Source of the DNA: Candidatus Bathycorpusculum termitum
GTDB taxonomy: Archaea > Thermoproteota > Bathyarchaeia > Bathyarchaeales > Bathycorpusculaceae
Reading direction: 5' to 3'
Length of the DNA stretch: 42,791 nucleotides
Assembly: GCA_031254875.1 (NCBI GenBank)
Contig: JAIRTW010000061.1
Location: 1 to 42,791, forward strand
Shown here: in pieces, positions 1-8,471 of the stretch
Position numbering within the stretch: the first letter of the stretch is position 1
Layout: every line of letters starts with the position of its first letter
The notes under the pieces: model-generated
The model's input: only the letters and a program-made list of their open reading frames with translations
Database searches by the model: none
Told to the model about the DNA's origin: nothing
Program-made: the position numbers and the translations under genes

Positions 1-120
1 CACAACAACAGAACCCACAACAACAGAACCCACAACAACAGAACCCACAACAACAGAACCCACAACAACAGAACCCACAACAACAGAACCCACAACAACA
101 GAACCCACAACAACAGAAAA
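1..120 (+). repeat. 15-bp tandem repeat, eight copies
   Basis: The unit cacaacaacagaacc is repeated eight times without interruption; only the last copy differs, at its 3' end. The array begins at or before the window edge, so the true copy number is unknown. The unit is five codons long and encodes TTTEP in the open frame. There are no spacers, so it is not a CRISPR array. Confidence 0.95.
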
Positions 121-277
121 ATCAAGAAGGACCTACAAAACCAAAAAGACAAAAATAGCTATAGAGGCAACTATGGCTCTGCCAGCAACAGAACCGGAAC
201 CTCAGAAGCCTAAACCTGTACGTCGAACCCGAAGGGTCCCGACAGAAAAAGAAAGCGAGGAAACAAAAAAGGAATAG
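2..277 (+). CDS. C-terminal end of a protein with Thr-Thr-Thr-Glu-Pro repeats (5' end outside window)
   Basis: A reading frame open from base 2 ends at a TAG at 275-277 and gives 91 residues. It starts with seven TTTEP pentapeptides and a TTTEK variant, then runs into a basic, proline-containing tail ending in EETKKE. No domain is visible in this part, so the function of the whole protein is unknown. Thr/Pro/Glu repeats of this kind are typical of extended, often cell-surface linkers; the GH5 enzyme at 4159 has a similar linker. The tail has no hydrophobic segment, so it is not a C-terminal membrane anchor. The gene converges on the tubulin-like gene, with 17 bases between the stop codons. 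The frame choice rests on the repeat being an exact multiple of three and on the absence of stops. Confidence 0.6.
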   Translation, partial: TTTEPTTTEPTTTEPTTTEPTTTEPTTTEPTTTEPTTTEKSRRTYKTKKTKIAIEATMALPATEPEPQKPKPVRRTRRVPTEKESEETKKE

Positions 278-294
278 AATAGTTGTCGTTCAGC

Positions 295-3021
295 TTATTT
301 TTTAGACTTTTCAGGGTTGTTACCGTTGTTAACGTTGCCTGATGGCGGCACATAACCGTTGTTTTGGTTGATTTCTTTGATGATACCTGTTGCGTACACA
401 CTGTGTTCCAGTAGGAACGAACGTGAAAGGTAACGTTCGAAGTCATTGGATTTGCTATAGAGATTCTGCATTTCGTCGAAGGCTTCCATGTCTTCGGGTT
501 TGCCGCGTCCTCCAACCACCAGAACTCGGGTTATCCACGGATCTCTTGATTCAACAACGCGCACGGTTATAGTTCTGGAAACTTCGCTTGTTACATAGCC
601 GGCCAATGCAGTGTAGACTTCCTGGGACATGTCCTCTGTCCACATCTTAGGCGGGGTGGTGATGGTCACCCAAATATAGTCGGTTTTGTATGTGGGTTTG
701 AAGCCCATAACGCTGGGCGTTTTGAAGCTACGGACAACACTTTTTATGTAATCCTTAAAGTGAGCCATATCGAGGATGTCTTTAAAGATGACTTCGCGGG
801 TTAACCCTTCTTCCTGTTCAGTTAAGATTTTAAAGATTATTTTGAGCTGTTCACTCTCAGTGAGATCAGCTGATTTTTCATAGTAACGTTTAGGTGCAGC
901 TATCTCGGCGATTTTGGATTGGTATTCACGGTGAGCATCAACAATTTTGTTGAGACGCTTGCGGTAAGGCGAAGTCAACTCGAAACGTTTAGCCAGTCGC
1001 TCGTAGAGTTTGATAGTAGCGTCAACTTGATCGAGGTTTTCCAGTGCGATGGCTTCTTCTTCGTTAACGCGTCTTAGATCCCGTTCCAATGCACGAAGCT
1101 GTTCGCGTGCGTAGCGTTTTGAGCTTAAAAATTTACGTATCTGCCGCTCCATTTTGGTTTTGTCAAATTCTTTGCGTTTCTTTATCTCCGCAATCCGCAG
1201 GGCTTCATTGTCAAAGTTGCCTCGTTTCCGCATACGTTTAGACAAGATTTCATTGATGTATGTGAGGTGTTCATCTATCATCTTGGCTTCATCTGCGGGT
1301 GTCCGCAACATAAGCTGGATGACGAGATATATTATGTCGAGTTCCTCACGGATGTCATAGAGTTCTTCGAGTTCCAGTTGACATTCGGTAAGCACCTCGT
1401 AATACCGTATGAGGGCTTCGGTTATGTAGCGTGTTTCATCGTAGAATCTAAGAATGCGGAGGGAATGCTCTGCGAGTTCTGAGATATTGACTAGGTCTTC
1501 GAGCACTTTCTTTTGGCGCAGAGTAAATATTTGGGAGCTGGGGATTAACTGGTTTAGTCGTTCGATGATATCGGCTTTGCGTTCAGAGAATTCAAGGTAG
1601 TTTTTGGTCAGTGTTGTCAGCAGGATTTCGAGGTTGTCGAGTTTTCTTGAGCCGTCTTTTTTGAGTGTGAGGTTGATGATGGCTTCTTCTATTGGGCCGG
1701 TTTTTCCCATTAGTTTGATGGTTAGGAGGTATTTCATGATGTCGTCGAGCCAGTTTTTAGTCTGAAGTTCGACACCTTTAACATGCAGGGCAAGGTCGTC
1801 TTCGAGACGGGGGTTACTGTTGATAATGGTTTTTAGTTTATCGTCGAATTGTTCTTCGTTGTAGGTGCCGGTTTTTATGAGGTAGTTTTTGAAGAGATCT
1901 TTTGCAGTGTCACTGTCGACTTTGATGACGTTTTTGATTTCGTTTAGGATGCCGAGTTTTTCTTTTCTTGATTCCTGAAGCATCGACATGCTCTCAAAAC
2001 TCAGTTTGTAGGCGGTGAGGTAGTCTTCGACGGGATACATCACTTTAACCATACTCAAGGTGTGTGCGGAATTGTTTGTTAACCCGACTTCGGTGCCTAT
2101 ACCGCCTAGGAGGTCTGCTAAGTCAAAATCCATAAGCACATAGAGCAAATCAACGACCATGTCATCCATTTCTTTTCGTGCAGATACGATGTTACCGACC
2201 TTAGAGAAGGCTGGAAGCAACGGCAGATAAACCAGTGCGTTGAGGGGGTTGCGGTATATTTCGCCGTATTCTTTGACTATGTGTTCGTTGTAGTTTTTGT
2301 TTAGTAGAAGCGAGAGTTCGTTCATGGCAACGAAAGCTGAGCAACCTTTTGCGGGTGGGTCGTCTCCGCCGCAGGGGGTGATAACAAAGGCGATCATGGG
2401 AACGCCTGAACCCATAACTTTGCGGAGGTGACGGGCGAAGTCGAAGAATATGCCGCTTCCTGTGCCGCCGCCCATGCCGTAAACCAAGACGACGGTTGGG
2501 GTGACGATGGAGGAGAGTGCCTGCTCTTTGAACGTATTGATGCAGTTTCGGATGATACCCAGCTGATAGTAGTTGAGGGCATAAATGGCTTTGGCGAGTG
2601 CGCGTCTTCGTCCGGCTCCGCCGGCCATAGGGGGAACTGCCATTGTTGACTGTAACCATGGACTGTAATCGTCGAGTTTGGAGCCTTCGCCTATTACGTA
2701 TTCGCCGTATTTTTGGTTGATGAAGTCAAACATGGCTTCGGCTGTGGGGAACTTGACGGATTCGGCGATGAGACGCCATCGTTCCCGGGGAACACCGGCT
2801 TTAATCAGTGAACGGGAGATTTGCTCGTGTGCTTCTTGGAGACTTCTAATTTCGGGGTCAGCGATGTCTATGGCTAAAAGAGAGAGACGAGTCAGGTCAT
2901 TTTCGATCAGTTCGCGGGTTTTCTTGTTGGTTAGGAAGGATTCTACGATATTGGTGCCTGCTGAGCCTAACCCGATAAGTTGAACACTATTCTGGTAGAT
3001 TCTCGTGGTATCACATCCCAA
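295..3021 (-). CDS. Tubulin/FtsZ-superfamily GTPase with long coiled-coil extension
   Basis: This 908-residue protein has the N-terminal glycine loop GLGSAGTNIV (about 17-26) and the tubulin signature GGGTGSG (184-190). A T7-like stretch DFDLAD (298-303) keeps both acidic residues of the FtsZ catalytic loop, although the first Asn is Asp. It is therefore very likely a GTP-binding, filament-forming protein. It is more than twice the length of FtsZ. Residues from about 340 to 740 are charged and helical, with a strong coiled coil near 620-720. A folded segment near 755-860 may be the displaced second tubulin domain (inference). It does not look like standard FtsZ or CetZ; the Tubulin_2-like families are the nearest idea. 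The ATG at 3021 lies 11 bases inside the upstream gene, so the two are probably translationally coupled. Confidence 0.85.
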   Translation of the reverse strand: MGCDTTRIYQNSVQLIGLGSAGTNIVESFLTNKKTRELIENDLTRLSLLAIDIADPEIRSLQEAHEQISRSLIKAGVPRERWRLIAESVKFPTAEAMFDFINQKYGEYVIGEGSKLDDYSPWLQSTMAVPPMAGGAGRRRALAKAIYALNYYQLGIIRNCINTFKEQALSSIVTPTVVLVYGMGGGTGSGIFFDFARHLRKVMGSGVPMIAFVITPCGGDDPPAKGCSAFVAMNELSLLLNKNYNEHIVKEYGEIYRNPLNALVYLPLLPAFSKVGNIVSARKEMDDMVVDLLYVLMDFDLADLLGGIGTEVGLTNNSAHTLSMVKVMYPVEDYLTAYKLSFESMSMLQESRKEKLGILNEIKNVIKVDSDTAKDLFKNYLIKTGTYNEEQFDDKLKTIINSNPRLEDDLALHVKGVELQTKNWLDDIMKYLLTIKLMGKTGPIEEAIINLTLKKDGSRKLDNLEILLTTLTKNYLEFSERKADIIERLNQLIPSSQIFTLRQKKVLEDLVNISELAEHSLRILRFYDETRYITEALIRYYEVLTECQLELEELYDIREELDIIYLVIQLMLRTPADEAKMIDEHLTYINEILSKRMRKRGNFDNEALRIAEIKKRKEFDKTKMERQIRKFLSSKRYAREQLRALERDLRRVNEEEAIALENLDQVDATIKLYERLAKRFELTSPYRKRLNKIVDAHREYQSKIAEIAAPKRYYEKSADLTESEQLKIIFKILTEQEEGLTREVIFKDILDMAHFKDYIKSVVRSFKTPSVMGFKPTYKTDYIWVTITTPPKMWTEDMSQEVYTALAGYVTSEVSRTITVRVVESRDPWITRVLVVGGRGKPEDMEAFDEMQNLYSKSNDFERYLSRSFLLEHSVYATGIIKEINQNNGYVPPSGNVNNGNNPEKSKK

Positions 3022-3961
3022 TTAAGTTTTTAAGTCGATCTTTGACTGAATCGAGGTTTGCAGACATCGCACGATCGATTTTAGATGCTCTAAGGGTTAG
3101 ACCCTCTAAATCTTTGATTTGATCTTCCACAACAAGGGTCATGTAGCTGACTTTACCGCGGATCCGCAGGAACAAAAACGCAAACAATGCAGCTACAACA
3201 GCCGCAACTATGATGAGGGGCAAAAACAGCATCTGCATCGTGGAGCCTGCGGGCTCATTAGCGACGTCTAAGCCGCGTAACAGAGCAATCGCATTTGTGA
3301 CATCTCCGCTGTCGGCTACAGCTTGAGAAGTTCTGAGGACATTTTGATAGATTTGGATAAATCCAGAGTCTACGCCGCTGGCTTTTAGCGATTCCAGCTT
3401 GGCCTCTTTTTGGGCCAAAAGAGTCAGATAATTGTTCATGTCAGCACTGGTTGCAGTAATTATGATTGTATCAAGGGGTGTGCCACCTGAGGGACCAAAG
3501 AGACTGACAGCGGTGACTACTTTTGAGGCACTACTGGTTGTGGGAACTTTGCCGTATAGTATCAACTCAAAAGTTCCTGTCACCCAATTAAACGGGGTAG
3601 ATTGCGAGTTCGGACTGAAACTAGAACCTAAATCATAGTTGCTTGTGCTGGGAACTCCCCAGTATGGACCAGATGCCGGCTTATTTAGTCCAGATGTTAA
3701 TCGGAGGTTTCCTTCGCCTGAAGCGATGACATTTACTGTGAAGGTGATTTTAACTTCGGCTCCAGGTAGAACAGCGCCTGACCCAGTGAGCTGATTGGTC
3801 GCAGCAGTGTATTGTATTAAAATCTGTCCTGTTGATATATCTTCAATTTTATAGTCTGTTATCCATTGCCCTTCTCCGGCGGCTTGGGCAAACGACATGG
3901 ATGATAAAGTTAGGGTAGTTAATAACAGAACCACGCTTAAGACTAAAACAGTTTTCTTCAT
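3011..3961 (-). CDS. Signal-peptide membrane protein coupled to the tubulin-like GTPase
   Basis: Starting at ATG 3961 gives 316 residues. This start has a GAGGAT ribosome site just upstream; in-frame ATGs at 3973 and 3997 would add 4 or 12 residues. A signal peptide ends near ...SFAQA. An outer domain of about 190 residues, rich in Thr, Ser and Gly and probably beta, is followed by a short helical stretch. One transmembrane helix (about 248-268, rich in Val, Ala and Phe) precedes a 45-residue cytoplasmic tail that looks helical and amphipathic. The last codons overlap the start of the tubulin-like gene. A single-pass protein with a helical inner tail, made from the same operon, is a good candidate for the membrane anchor of the GTPase filament (inference). 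No known family was recognised. Confidence 0.8.
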   Translation of the reverse strand: MKKTVLVLSVVLLLTTLTLSSMSFAQAAGEGQWITDYKIEDISTGQILIQYTAATNQLTGSGAVLPGAEVKITFTVNVIASGEGNLRLTSGLNKPASGPYWGVPSTSNYDLGSSFSPNSQSTPFNWVTGTFELILYGKVPTTSSASKVVTAVSLFGPSGGTPLDTIIITATSADMNNYLTLLAQKEAKLESLKASGVDSGFIQIYQNVLRTSQAVADSGDVTNAIALLRGLDVANEPAGSTMQMLFLPLIIVAAVVAALFAFLFLRIRGKVSYMTLVVEDQIKDLEGLTLRASKIDRAMSANLDSVKDRLKNLIGM

Positions 3962-4158
3962 CGAGATCCTCATGAATTTTTCTATTAACTGATGCATATA
4001 ACACTTACGCTATTTCGTCGGCGGGAGTAAAATTTTGCCGCTACAACAGTGAATCAACTAAACCGCCTACTCTTTACTATGCTTGTTAACTATGCTTCGC
4101 ATGGTAGACGTGCAAGTTGACAAATATAGCATAATTCATTTTTCAAAAAGCCATAAAA

Positions 4159-5886
4159 TTGATCCAAGCGATAAGGAGACAAAAATTCAGGAAGAGAGAA
4201 AAAACTTTGAAAACAAACATTTCAGGAAAAAGTTTGCATACACCACGCTTTAAGCGAGTCTCTAGACCCATTGCAATCTGTATCAGTGCATTGTTTATCA
4301 TCAGCATGGTTTCGCCGCTGGCAATACAACCAGTTCAGGCTGCAACACCAGCACTCCACACCTCAGGCACGCAAATAATTGATGGCGACGGCAATGTTAT
4401 CTATCTCCGCGGCGTTGGAGTTGCAGGCTTTGTACCTAACTTGATCCTTTGGGGTCAAGGTCAAAGCGATTCATGGGGTAACCAATGGAACTACAACCCC
4501 ACACCGGCCATGGAACAAACCTTCACGGCTATGAGGGATCAATGGCACATCAACTACATCCGTGTCTTTATCTATCCTAGCTGGTATTACCGCGACAACA
4601 TTGCGCCCTCCCAGGAGGATATCAACTATGCTTCGCAGACAACCCTAATCAGCACCAAAGCATATCTGCAAACTCTCTGTGCAGAAGCAGCCAAATATGG
4701 AATCTATGTTAACATAGTGCCCTACATGCTTACGCCCTCAGCAAGCTCTTCGGGAAGAGATCCTTATGTCACACCAAATTCTGCTGGCGGTCAAGGCTTA
4801 CCGCTGTTGGGTTGGGACAGTGCAGCTCAAAAATTCCTCTCAGACGCAGGCTATACCAACAATGAACTAGGCTTCTGGCGATGGTTCTGGGCAGACATGG
4901 CAAATAACCTCAAAGACTATCCAAATGCAATCTTTGAAGCCTGGAACGAACCACAATCCGGCGCAGACAACACCCCCATACCCGCGGCATATATCCAATA
5001 TCTCCAAACAATGTATAGCGCCATCAGAGGAACCGGCTCAAACCACTTAATCATGATGCAGTGGCGCGTTGGATGGTTCCCCAACGGCTATGGCAACACC
5101 CTAAGCTGGACAAAACAAATCAGTGATGCCATCCCCGGAGCAACCAACCTAGTCTACACAACACACCTCTACTACTATGCACCAACCGACTTAACCTCAT
5201 ATTGGGCAACCGACTACAACACACTCAAAACGCAACTCCAAACCGGTATCGACAGCATGGGCGTCAACGCACCCTTAGTTATTAACGAACAAGGCTCATG
5301 TTTGACCAGCTCAAGAAACAGACAAAACGACTACACCTGGTGGCAGAATCTACTCTTAGCACAACGTGACTTAGGCATAGGTGCAGGAGCATATTATTGG
5401 CTAAGCGACGCAGGATTAGGTCCCGCTTACTCAGGAGAAACAATGCTTAGCAACAACTACTCACCCAACATAATGGGACAACACTTCATCAACGCCCACA
5501 AGACACCGAACAACCCAACATCAACAACAACTCGGTCCGCTACAACTCCATTAATACCAAACACAACTCCATCAACAATACCAAACACAATAACACAAAC
5601 AACCCAAACAGAAACACCTGATACAACAACAAACACCGACACAACAACAAACACCGATCCAGTACCGCCTAAATCACAGTCATGTTCAACTAAACACAAA
5701 AAAACCCATACACCGACAAAAACAACACAGCCAACCCAAGAACCGACAAAAACAACACAGCCAACCCAAGAACCGACAACCCTAGAAGTTAAACACCATC
5801 ATCACCATCATCACCGGTGTTCCTATGAGTCGCATTGGCAAGGACATCACGGGTCTGGGTCACGACACAGTGCCCATTCCAGGTAA
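4159..5886 (+). CDS. Secreted glycoside hydrolase family 5 (cellulase-like) with Thr/Pro linker and His-rich tail
   Basis: The catalytic domain (about 65-445) has the GH5 hallmarks: an LRGVGVAG start, IRVFIYP, the acid/base Glu264 in AWNEP, His336 in TTHLYYY and the nucleophile Glu377 in VINEQGS. It should hydrolyse beta-1,4-linked polysaccharide outside the cell; the exact substrate cannot be read. A signal peptide ends near PVQA (about 61). Residues after 450 are a Thr/Pro/Asn linker with short repeats, then a run of seven His and a His/Ser-rich end. The 5' end is uncertain: TTG 4159 has no ribosome site, while TTG 4207 follows GGAAGAGAG and still leaves a full signal peptide. The last 30 residues may come from a frameshift, because a neighbouring frame at 5797-5880 reads like a more ordinary protein tail. 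Confidence 0.85.
   Translation: MIQAIRRQKFRKREKTLKTNISGKSLHTPRFKRVSRPIAICISALFIISMVSPLAIQPVQAATPALHTSGTQIIDGDGNVIYLRGVGVAGFVPNLILWGQGQSDSWGNQWNYNPTPAMEQTFTAMRDQWHINYIRVFIYPSWYYRDNIAPSQEDINYASQTTLISTKAYLQTLCAEAAKYGIYVNIVPYMLTPSASSSGRDPYVTPNSAGGQGLPLLGWDSAAQKFLSDAGYTNNELGFWRWFWADMANNLKDYPNAIFEAWNEPQSGADNTPIPAAYIQYLQTMYSAIRGTGSNHLIMMQWRVGWFPNGYGNTLSWTKQISDAIPGATNLVYTTHLYYYAPTDLTSYWATDYNTLKTQLQTGIDSMGVNAPLVINEQGSCLTSSRNRQNDYTWWQNLLLAQRDLGIGAGAYYWLSDAGLGPAYSGETMLSNNYSPNIMGQHFINAHKTPNNPTSTTTRSATTPLIPNTTPSTIPNTITQTTQTETPDTTTNTDTTTNTDPVPPKSQSCSTKHKKTHTPTKTTQPTQEPTKTTQPTQEPTTLEVKHHHHHHHRCSYESHWQGHHGSGSRHSAHSR
5623..5780 (+). repeat. Short tandem repeats inside the GH5 linker
   Basis: An 18-bp unit encoding TTTNTD occurs twice at 5623-5658. 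A 30-bp unit encoding PTKTTQPTQE occurs twice at 5712-5771, with the start of a third copy. Both units are multiples of three, so linker length can change without breaking the frame. Confidence 0.85.
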
Positions 5887-6107
5887 ACCAACCCCTTCTC
5901 CTTTTTTGTTTTTTAAGTTAACGTTTAGATATCATCTGCATCCCAAACACATGATTATATGCAATACGATAAGCGAATTATTCTGCTTATGTGGCTCCAT
6001 TTTTGAGAGGTTACATTAACATAAAATATAGTCCCATGTAACGGGACTGGCAGGACCAGTTTAGTTAGGCAAAAGCATAAAGCCCTCAGAAACTACGAAA
6101 GTGCACG

Positions 6108-7046
6108 TTGATAGTCTTGGAAATTATAAACGTGCGGTTACCCCCCAAGATGCTCTCAGACCTCAACGGACTCGCCGAAAAACATAGCTTAACACGCTCT
6201 GAAGTCCTACGTCAAGCTCTCACAATATATATGCATTTAACCGAAAATGTTGGTACCATGTTGCGTCCCATCACCTTTCAAGTTAAACCCGCCCAAATCA
6301 GCTACACTCGAAGAGGCGACGTATCCATCCTAAAAATGCCCACAGGACATGCCATTGTGGCAGGCTCCACCTCCTCGGGTGCTGTGGGACCAAAAGAACT
6401 CGATAAAGTTAAGGTGGACGGACAGGTGCTGGGTAAGTTTTTGGCACGGGTGGCATTGATGGATGTGACTGCGACGGGTGCTTTTCCGCTACTTTTGTCG
6501 TTAACACTGGGTGTGGAAAAGGATCACACCGGCACAACGATAGCAGAGGGTGTCAGCCGCGAAGCCAAAAGTATCGGACTTGACCCCAACCAGGTGCTTT
6601 TAGAAAATACCGAAGACAACTTTCAAACAGTGCAAACTGGCGCGGGCTTAACAGTTGTGGGTTTGGCAAACGAAAACGAGCTACGACTGGGAAAAACCCT
6701 TCCGGGCGATTTAATCGTGGCCGTGGGCAGACCCAAAATAGGCGATGAAGTTATCACTGCCGAAGCCAGAGGTGAAATAGCTGACCTCAAAAACGTAGCT
6801 CAGCTTTCCCAGCGCAAATATGTCCATGATATCACGGCTGTAGGTGGCTTTGGGATTGCCAGCGAAGCCAAAATGATGGCATACGGAGTGGGCAGACAAC
6901 TGAAACTTATTGAGAATCCTGGGTTAGACCTCAACAAATCGGCAGGTCCAGCCACGGTAATCTTAGCCACCATCGATAAAAAACGACTAGAAGATTTAAC
7001 GGCACTGATTCCTAAACCTATCAATGTAGTAGGAGAGATACTCTAA
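6108..7046 (+). CDS. Ribbon-helix-helix domain fused to a PurM/AIR-synthase-like domain
   Basis: Residues about 8-45 read as a CopG/NikR-type ribbon-helix-helix: NVRLPPKMLSDL, then a TRSEVLRQAL helix. From about 70 on the protein resembles PurM-superfamily ATP-binding enzymes (AIR synthase, SelD, HypE, ThiL and alpha-ribazole-kinase-like proteins). Landmarks are AGSTSSGAVGPKELDKV, RVALMDVTATGAFP and the GLTVVG strand. This could be an enzyme that binds its own operator, or a regulator that senses a metabolite through a former enzyme domain; neither can be decided here. The start is uncertain: TTG 6108 has no ribosome site, and TTG 6117 or GTG 6132 would still keep most of the DNA-binding strand. 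It precedes the thiamin block but is not under a riboswitch. Confidence 0.7.
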   Translation: MIVLEIINVRLPPKMLSDLNGLAEKHSLTRSEVLRQALTIYMHLTENVGTMLRPITFQVKPAQISYTRRGDVSILKMPTGHAIVAGSTSSGAVGPKELDKVKVDGQVLGKFLARVALMDVTATGAFPLLLSLTLGVEKDHTGTTIAEGVSREAKSIGLDPNQVLLENTEDNFQTVQTGAGLTVVGLANENELRLGKTLPGDLIVAVGRPKIGDEVITAEARGEIADLKNVAQLSQRKYVHDITAVGGFGIASEAKMMAYGVGRQLKLIENPGLDLNKSAGPATVILATIDKKRLEDLTALIPKPINVVGEIL

Positions 7047-7090
7047 AAATAGAACCTCAAATGAAATGCCCCTTTAACAGATAATCAATC

Positions 7091-7747
7091 ATGAAAACTA
7101 ATGTCGGAATGGCGACAATCTTGCTTTGTTTGGGTGGCAAAGAGCATATGCAGTTCATGCTTGAGCGAGATACAAACTGAACAATAGAAGTGCAGGGACA
7201 TTTTTCTCAAAGCAACTCAGACATGAGTCAAACAACGTATTACAATTTTTATGCTTACTCTTTTAACGGATATAATCAACCTTGGGGTCCGGGAAATAAG
7301 CTTCAAGCGACCAATTCCGAATACACAACAGCCTCTATCAAAGGGAATCAGCCCTCCCACACCCAAATCGATGTAACCGTAAATGCAATGTTAATGTATG
7401 AAGGTGAATTCACTGGTATATACGGCATGTTTTTCGAATATACAGCTTCAGGTGTTGTTCCAGGTGAAAAGAATCAGAGTGTACAAACATTCACCATACC
7501 CGAACACCAAACTTCAGCAGATTCACCAGATCCTACAATCATAAACACTCAACCGCCTGCTTCTATCACCCAAAATATTGAAAAAGACGACATAATTTCA
7601 ATGTCCACAGCAACCTTTGCCGTCATTATTGCATTTTTTTTATCAATCATAACACTACTATTAGCATTAATACTTTTCAAAATACGCAAAACCCCAACAA
7701 CAATAATTAAAAATCTGCAACTATGCATATTTAGCGGTTTGATGTAA
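7091..7747 (+). pseudogene. Anchored extracellular protein with a disrupted signal peptide
   Basis: The main open part (GTG 7190 to 7747, 185 residues) has an extracellular-type N-terminal domain rich in Tyr, Ser and Thr, a C-terminal transmembrane helix (about 145-166) and a short basic tail, but no signal peptide. Upstream in the same frame, ATG 7091 opens a peptide starting MKTNVGMATILLCLG that stops at TGA 7178. In the +1 frame the same stretch ends WQRAYAVHA, which looks like a signal peptide cleavage region. The simplest reading is a secreted type I membrane protein whose leader carries a frameshift and stop. A sequencing error would explain it equally well. No family recognised. Confidence 0.45.
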
Positions 7748-7893
7748 AGGTTCAGTGAATTAGCCGTTTAGCCGCTACAATAAAAACTAGGCAACCATCT
7801 TTCAGGGTAAGAAAAATTTCAAACCACTCTGAGCGCTGTAGTGTTAGGTGAGAACATTTTTTAAAGTTGAAGCGGTAAAGATCAAGATCGATA

Positions 7894-8310
7894 TTGTCGG
7901 ACTCTGTCTCGTCTCAAGTGGATGCTGTTATAGAGAGAAAAACGTCGTTTCCTGAGAAGATTATGTTTTTAGTCTTAGTAGTGTTGGCGGTTGGACTTTT
8001 GGTGTGGCAAGCCCCGGCGATATCATCTTTCTTTGAGGGCTTAAGTGGTTCTGATTCAGAGTACTCTACGTTGAGTTTGGTTTCTGGCATATCTCAAACA
8101 TATCAACATAACAATGACACTTTTGTTTTTAGCTACAAACTATCAAGTGCTGATAGTTCAAACTTGTTATATGTAACCCAAAACGTTGAACAGTCACGTT
8201 CGTTTCCTGCTGTTGCAGGCGCAACCTATTCGGATTTAGGGTTAGAAATGAAGGTGTCATCAGCGACCCAAGAGTTGCTGGTGCTGTTAGTTAAGCCCCT
8301 GCCAGATTAA
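7894..8310 (+). CDS. Small membrane-anchored protein of unknown function
   Basis: 138 residues from a TTG start. A short charged N-terminus (to about 22) is followed by one transmembrane helix, MFLVLVVLAVGLLVW (about 24-38). An outer domain of about 95 residues follows, with alternating hydrophobic residues suggesting beta structure (VFSYKLSS, LLYVTQNVE, ELLVLLVKP). It is probably a type II-oriented surface protein. No motif or family was recognised, and the ribosome site is weak. It ends about 70 bases before the first TPP riboswitch and shows no functional link to it. Confidence 0.55.
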   Translation: MSDSVSSQVDAVIERKTSFPEKIMFLVLVVLAVGLLVWQAPAISSFFEGLSGSDSEYSTLSLVSGISQTYQHNNDTFVFSYKLSSADSSNLLYVTQNVEQSRSFPAVAGATYSDLGLEMKVSSATQELLVLLVKPLPD

Positions 8311-8378
8311 CCCCCTACAATAATGTAAATAGATTATCACAACCCTAATATTCTCCACATCTCATTATCCAGCTTAGT

Positions 8379-8467
8379 TCTTGGGGAGCTGGGAAATGAC
8401 CGGCTGAGAGGACAGTGTCTTCTGTCGACCCTGTGAACCTGAACCAGGTAATACTGGCGGAGGGAAA
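8379..8467 (+). promoter_or_regulatory. TPP riboswitch (THI element) 1
   Basis: The conserved THI blocks are all present in order: ggggagct, ggctgagag, gaccc, tgaacctgaaccaggtaata, then ctggcggaggga. The GGAGG that serves as ribosome site for the next gene is itself part of the last aptamer block. Binding of thiamin pyrophosphate should therefore hide the site and shut off translation. The element precedes an ECF S-component and a methyltransferase. Confidence 0.95.
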
Positions 8468-8471
8468 AACT

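Noticed and set aside
1-120. CRISPR-like repeat array
   Set aside because: Units of 15 bases are directly joined with no spacers and keep an open reading frame; it is coding tandem repeat.
2201-2659. 152-residue minus-strand frame inside the tubulin-like gene
   Set aside because: It lies in another frame of a well-supported gene and has an Arg/His-rich shadow composition.
5805-5820. Engineered His tag or vector contamination in the GH5 gene
   Set aside because: The flanking sequence is continuous with the natural linker and lacks vector features; cat/cac repeats fit natural slippage.
8415-8471. GTG 8415 as start of the ECF S-component
   Set aside because: It lies inside the conserved TPP aptamer and would translate riboswitch sequence; the ribosome site is downstream.
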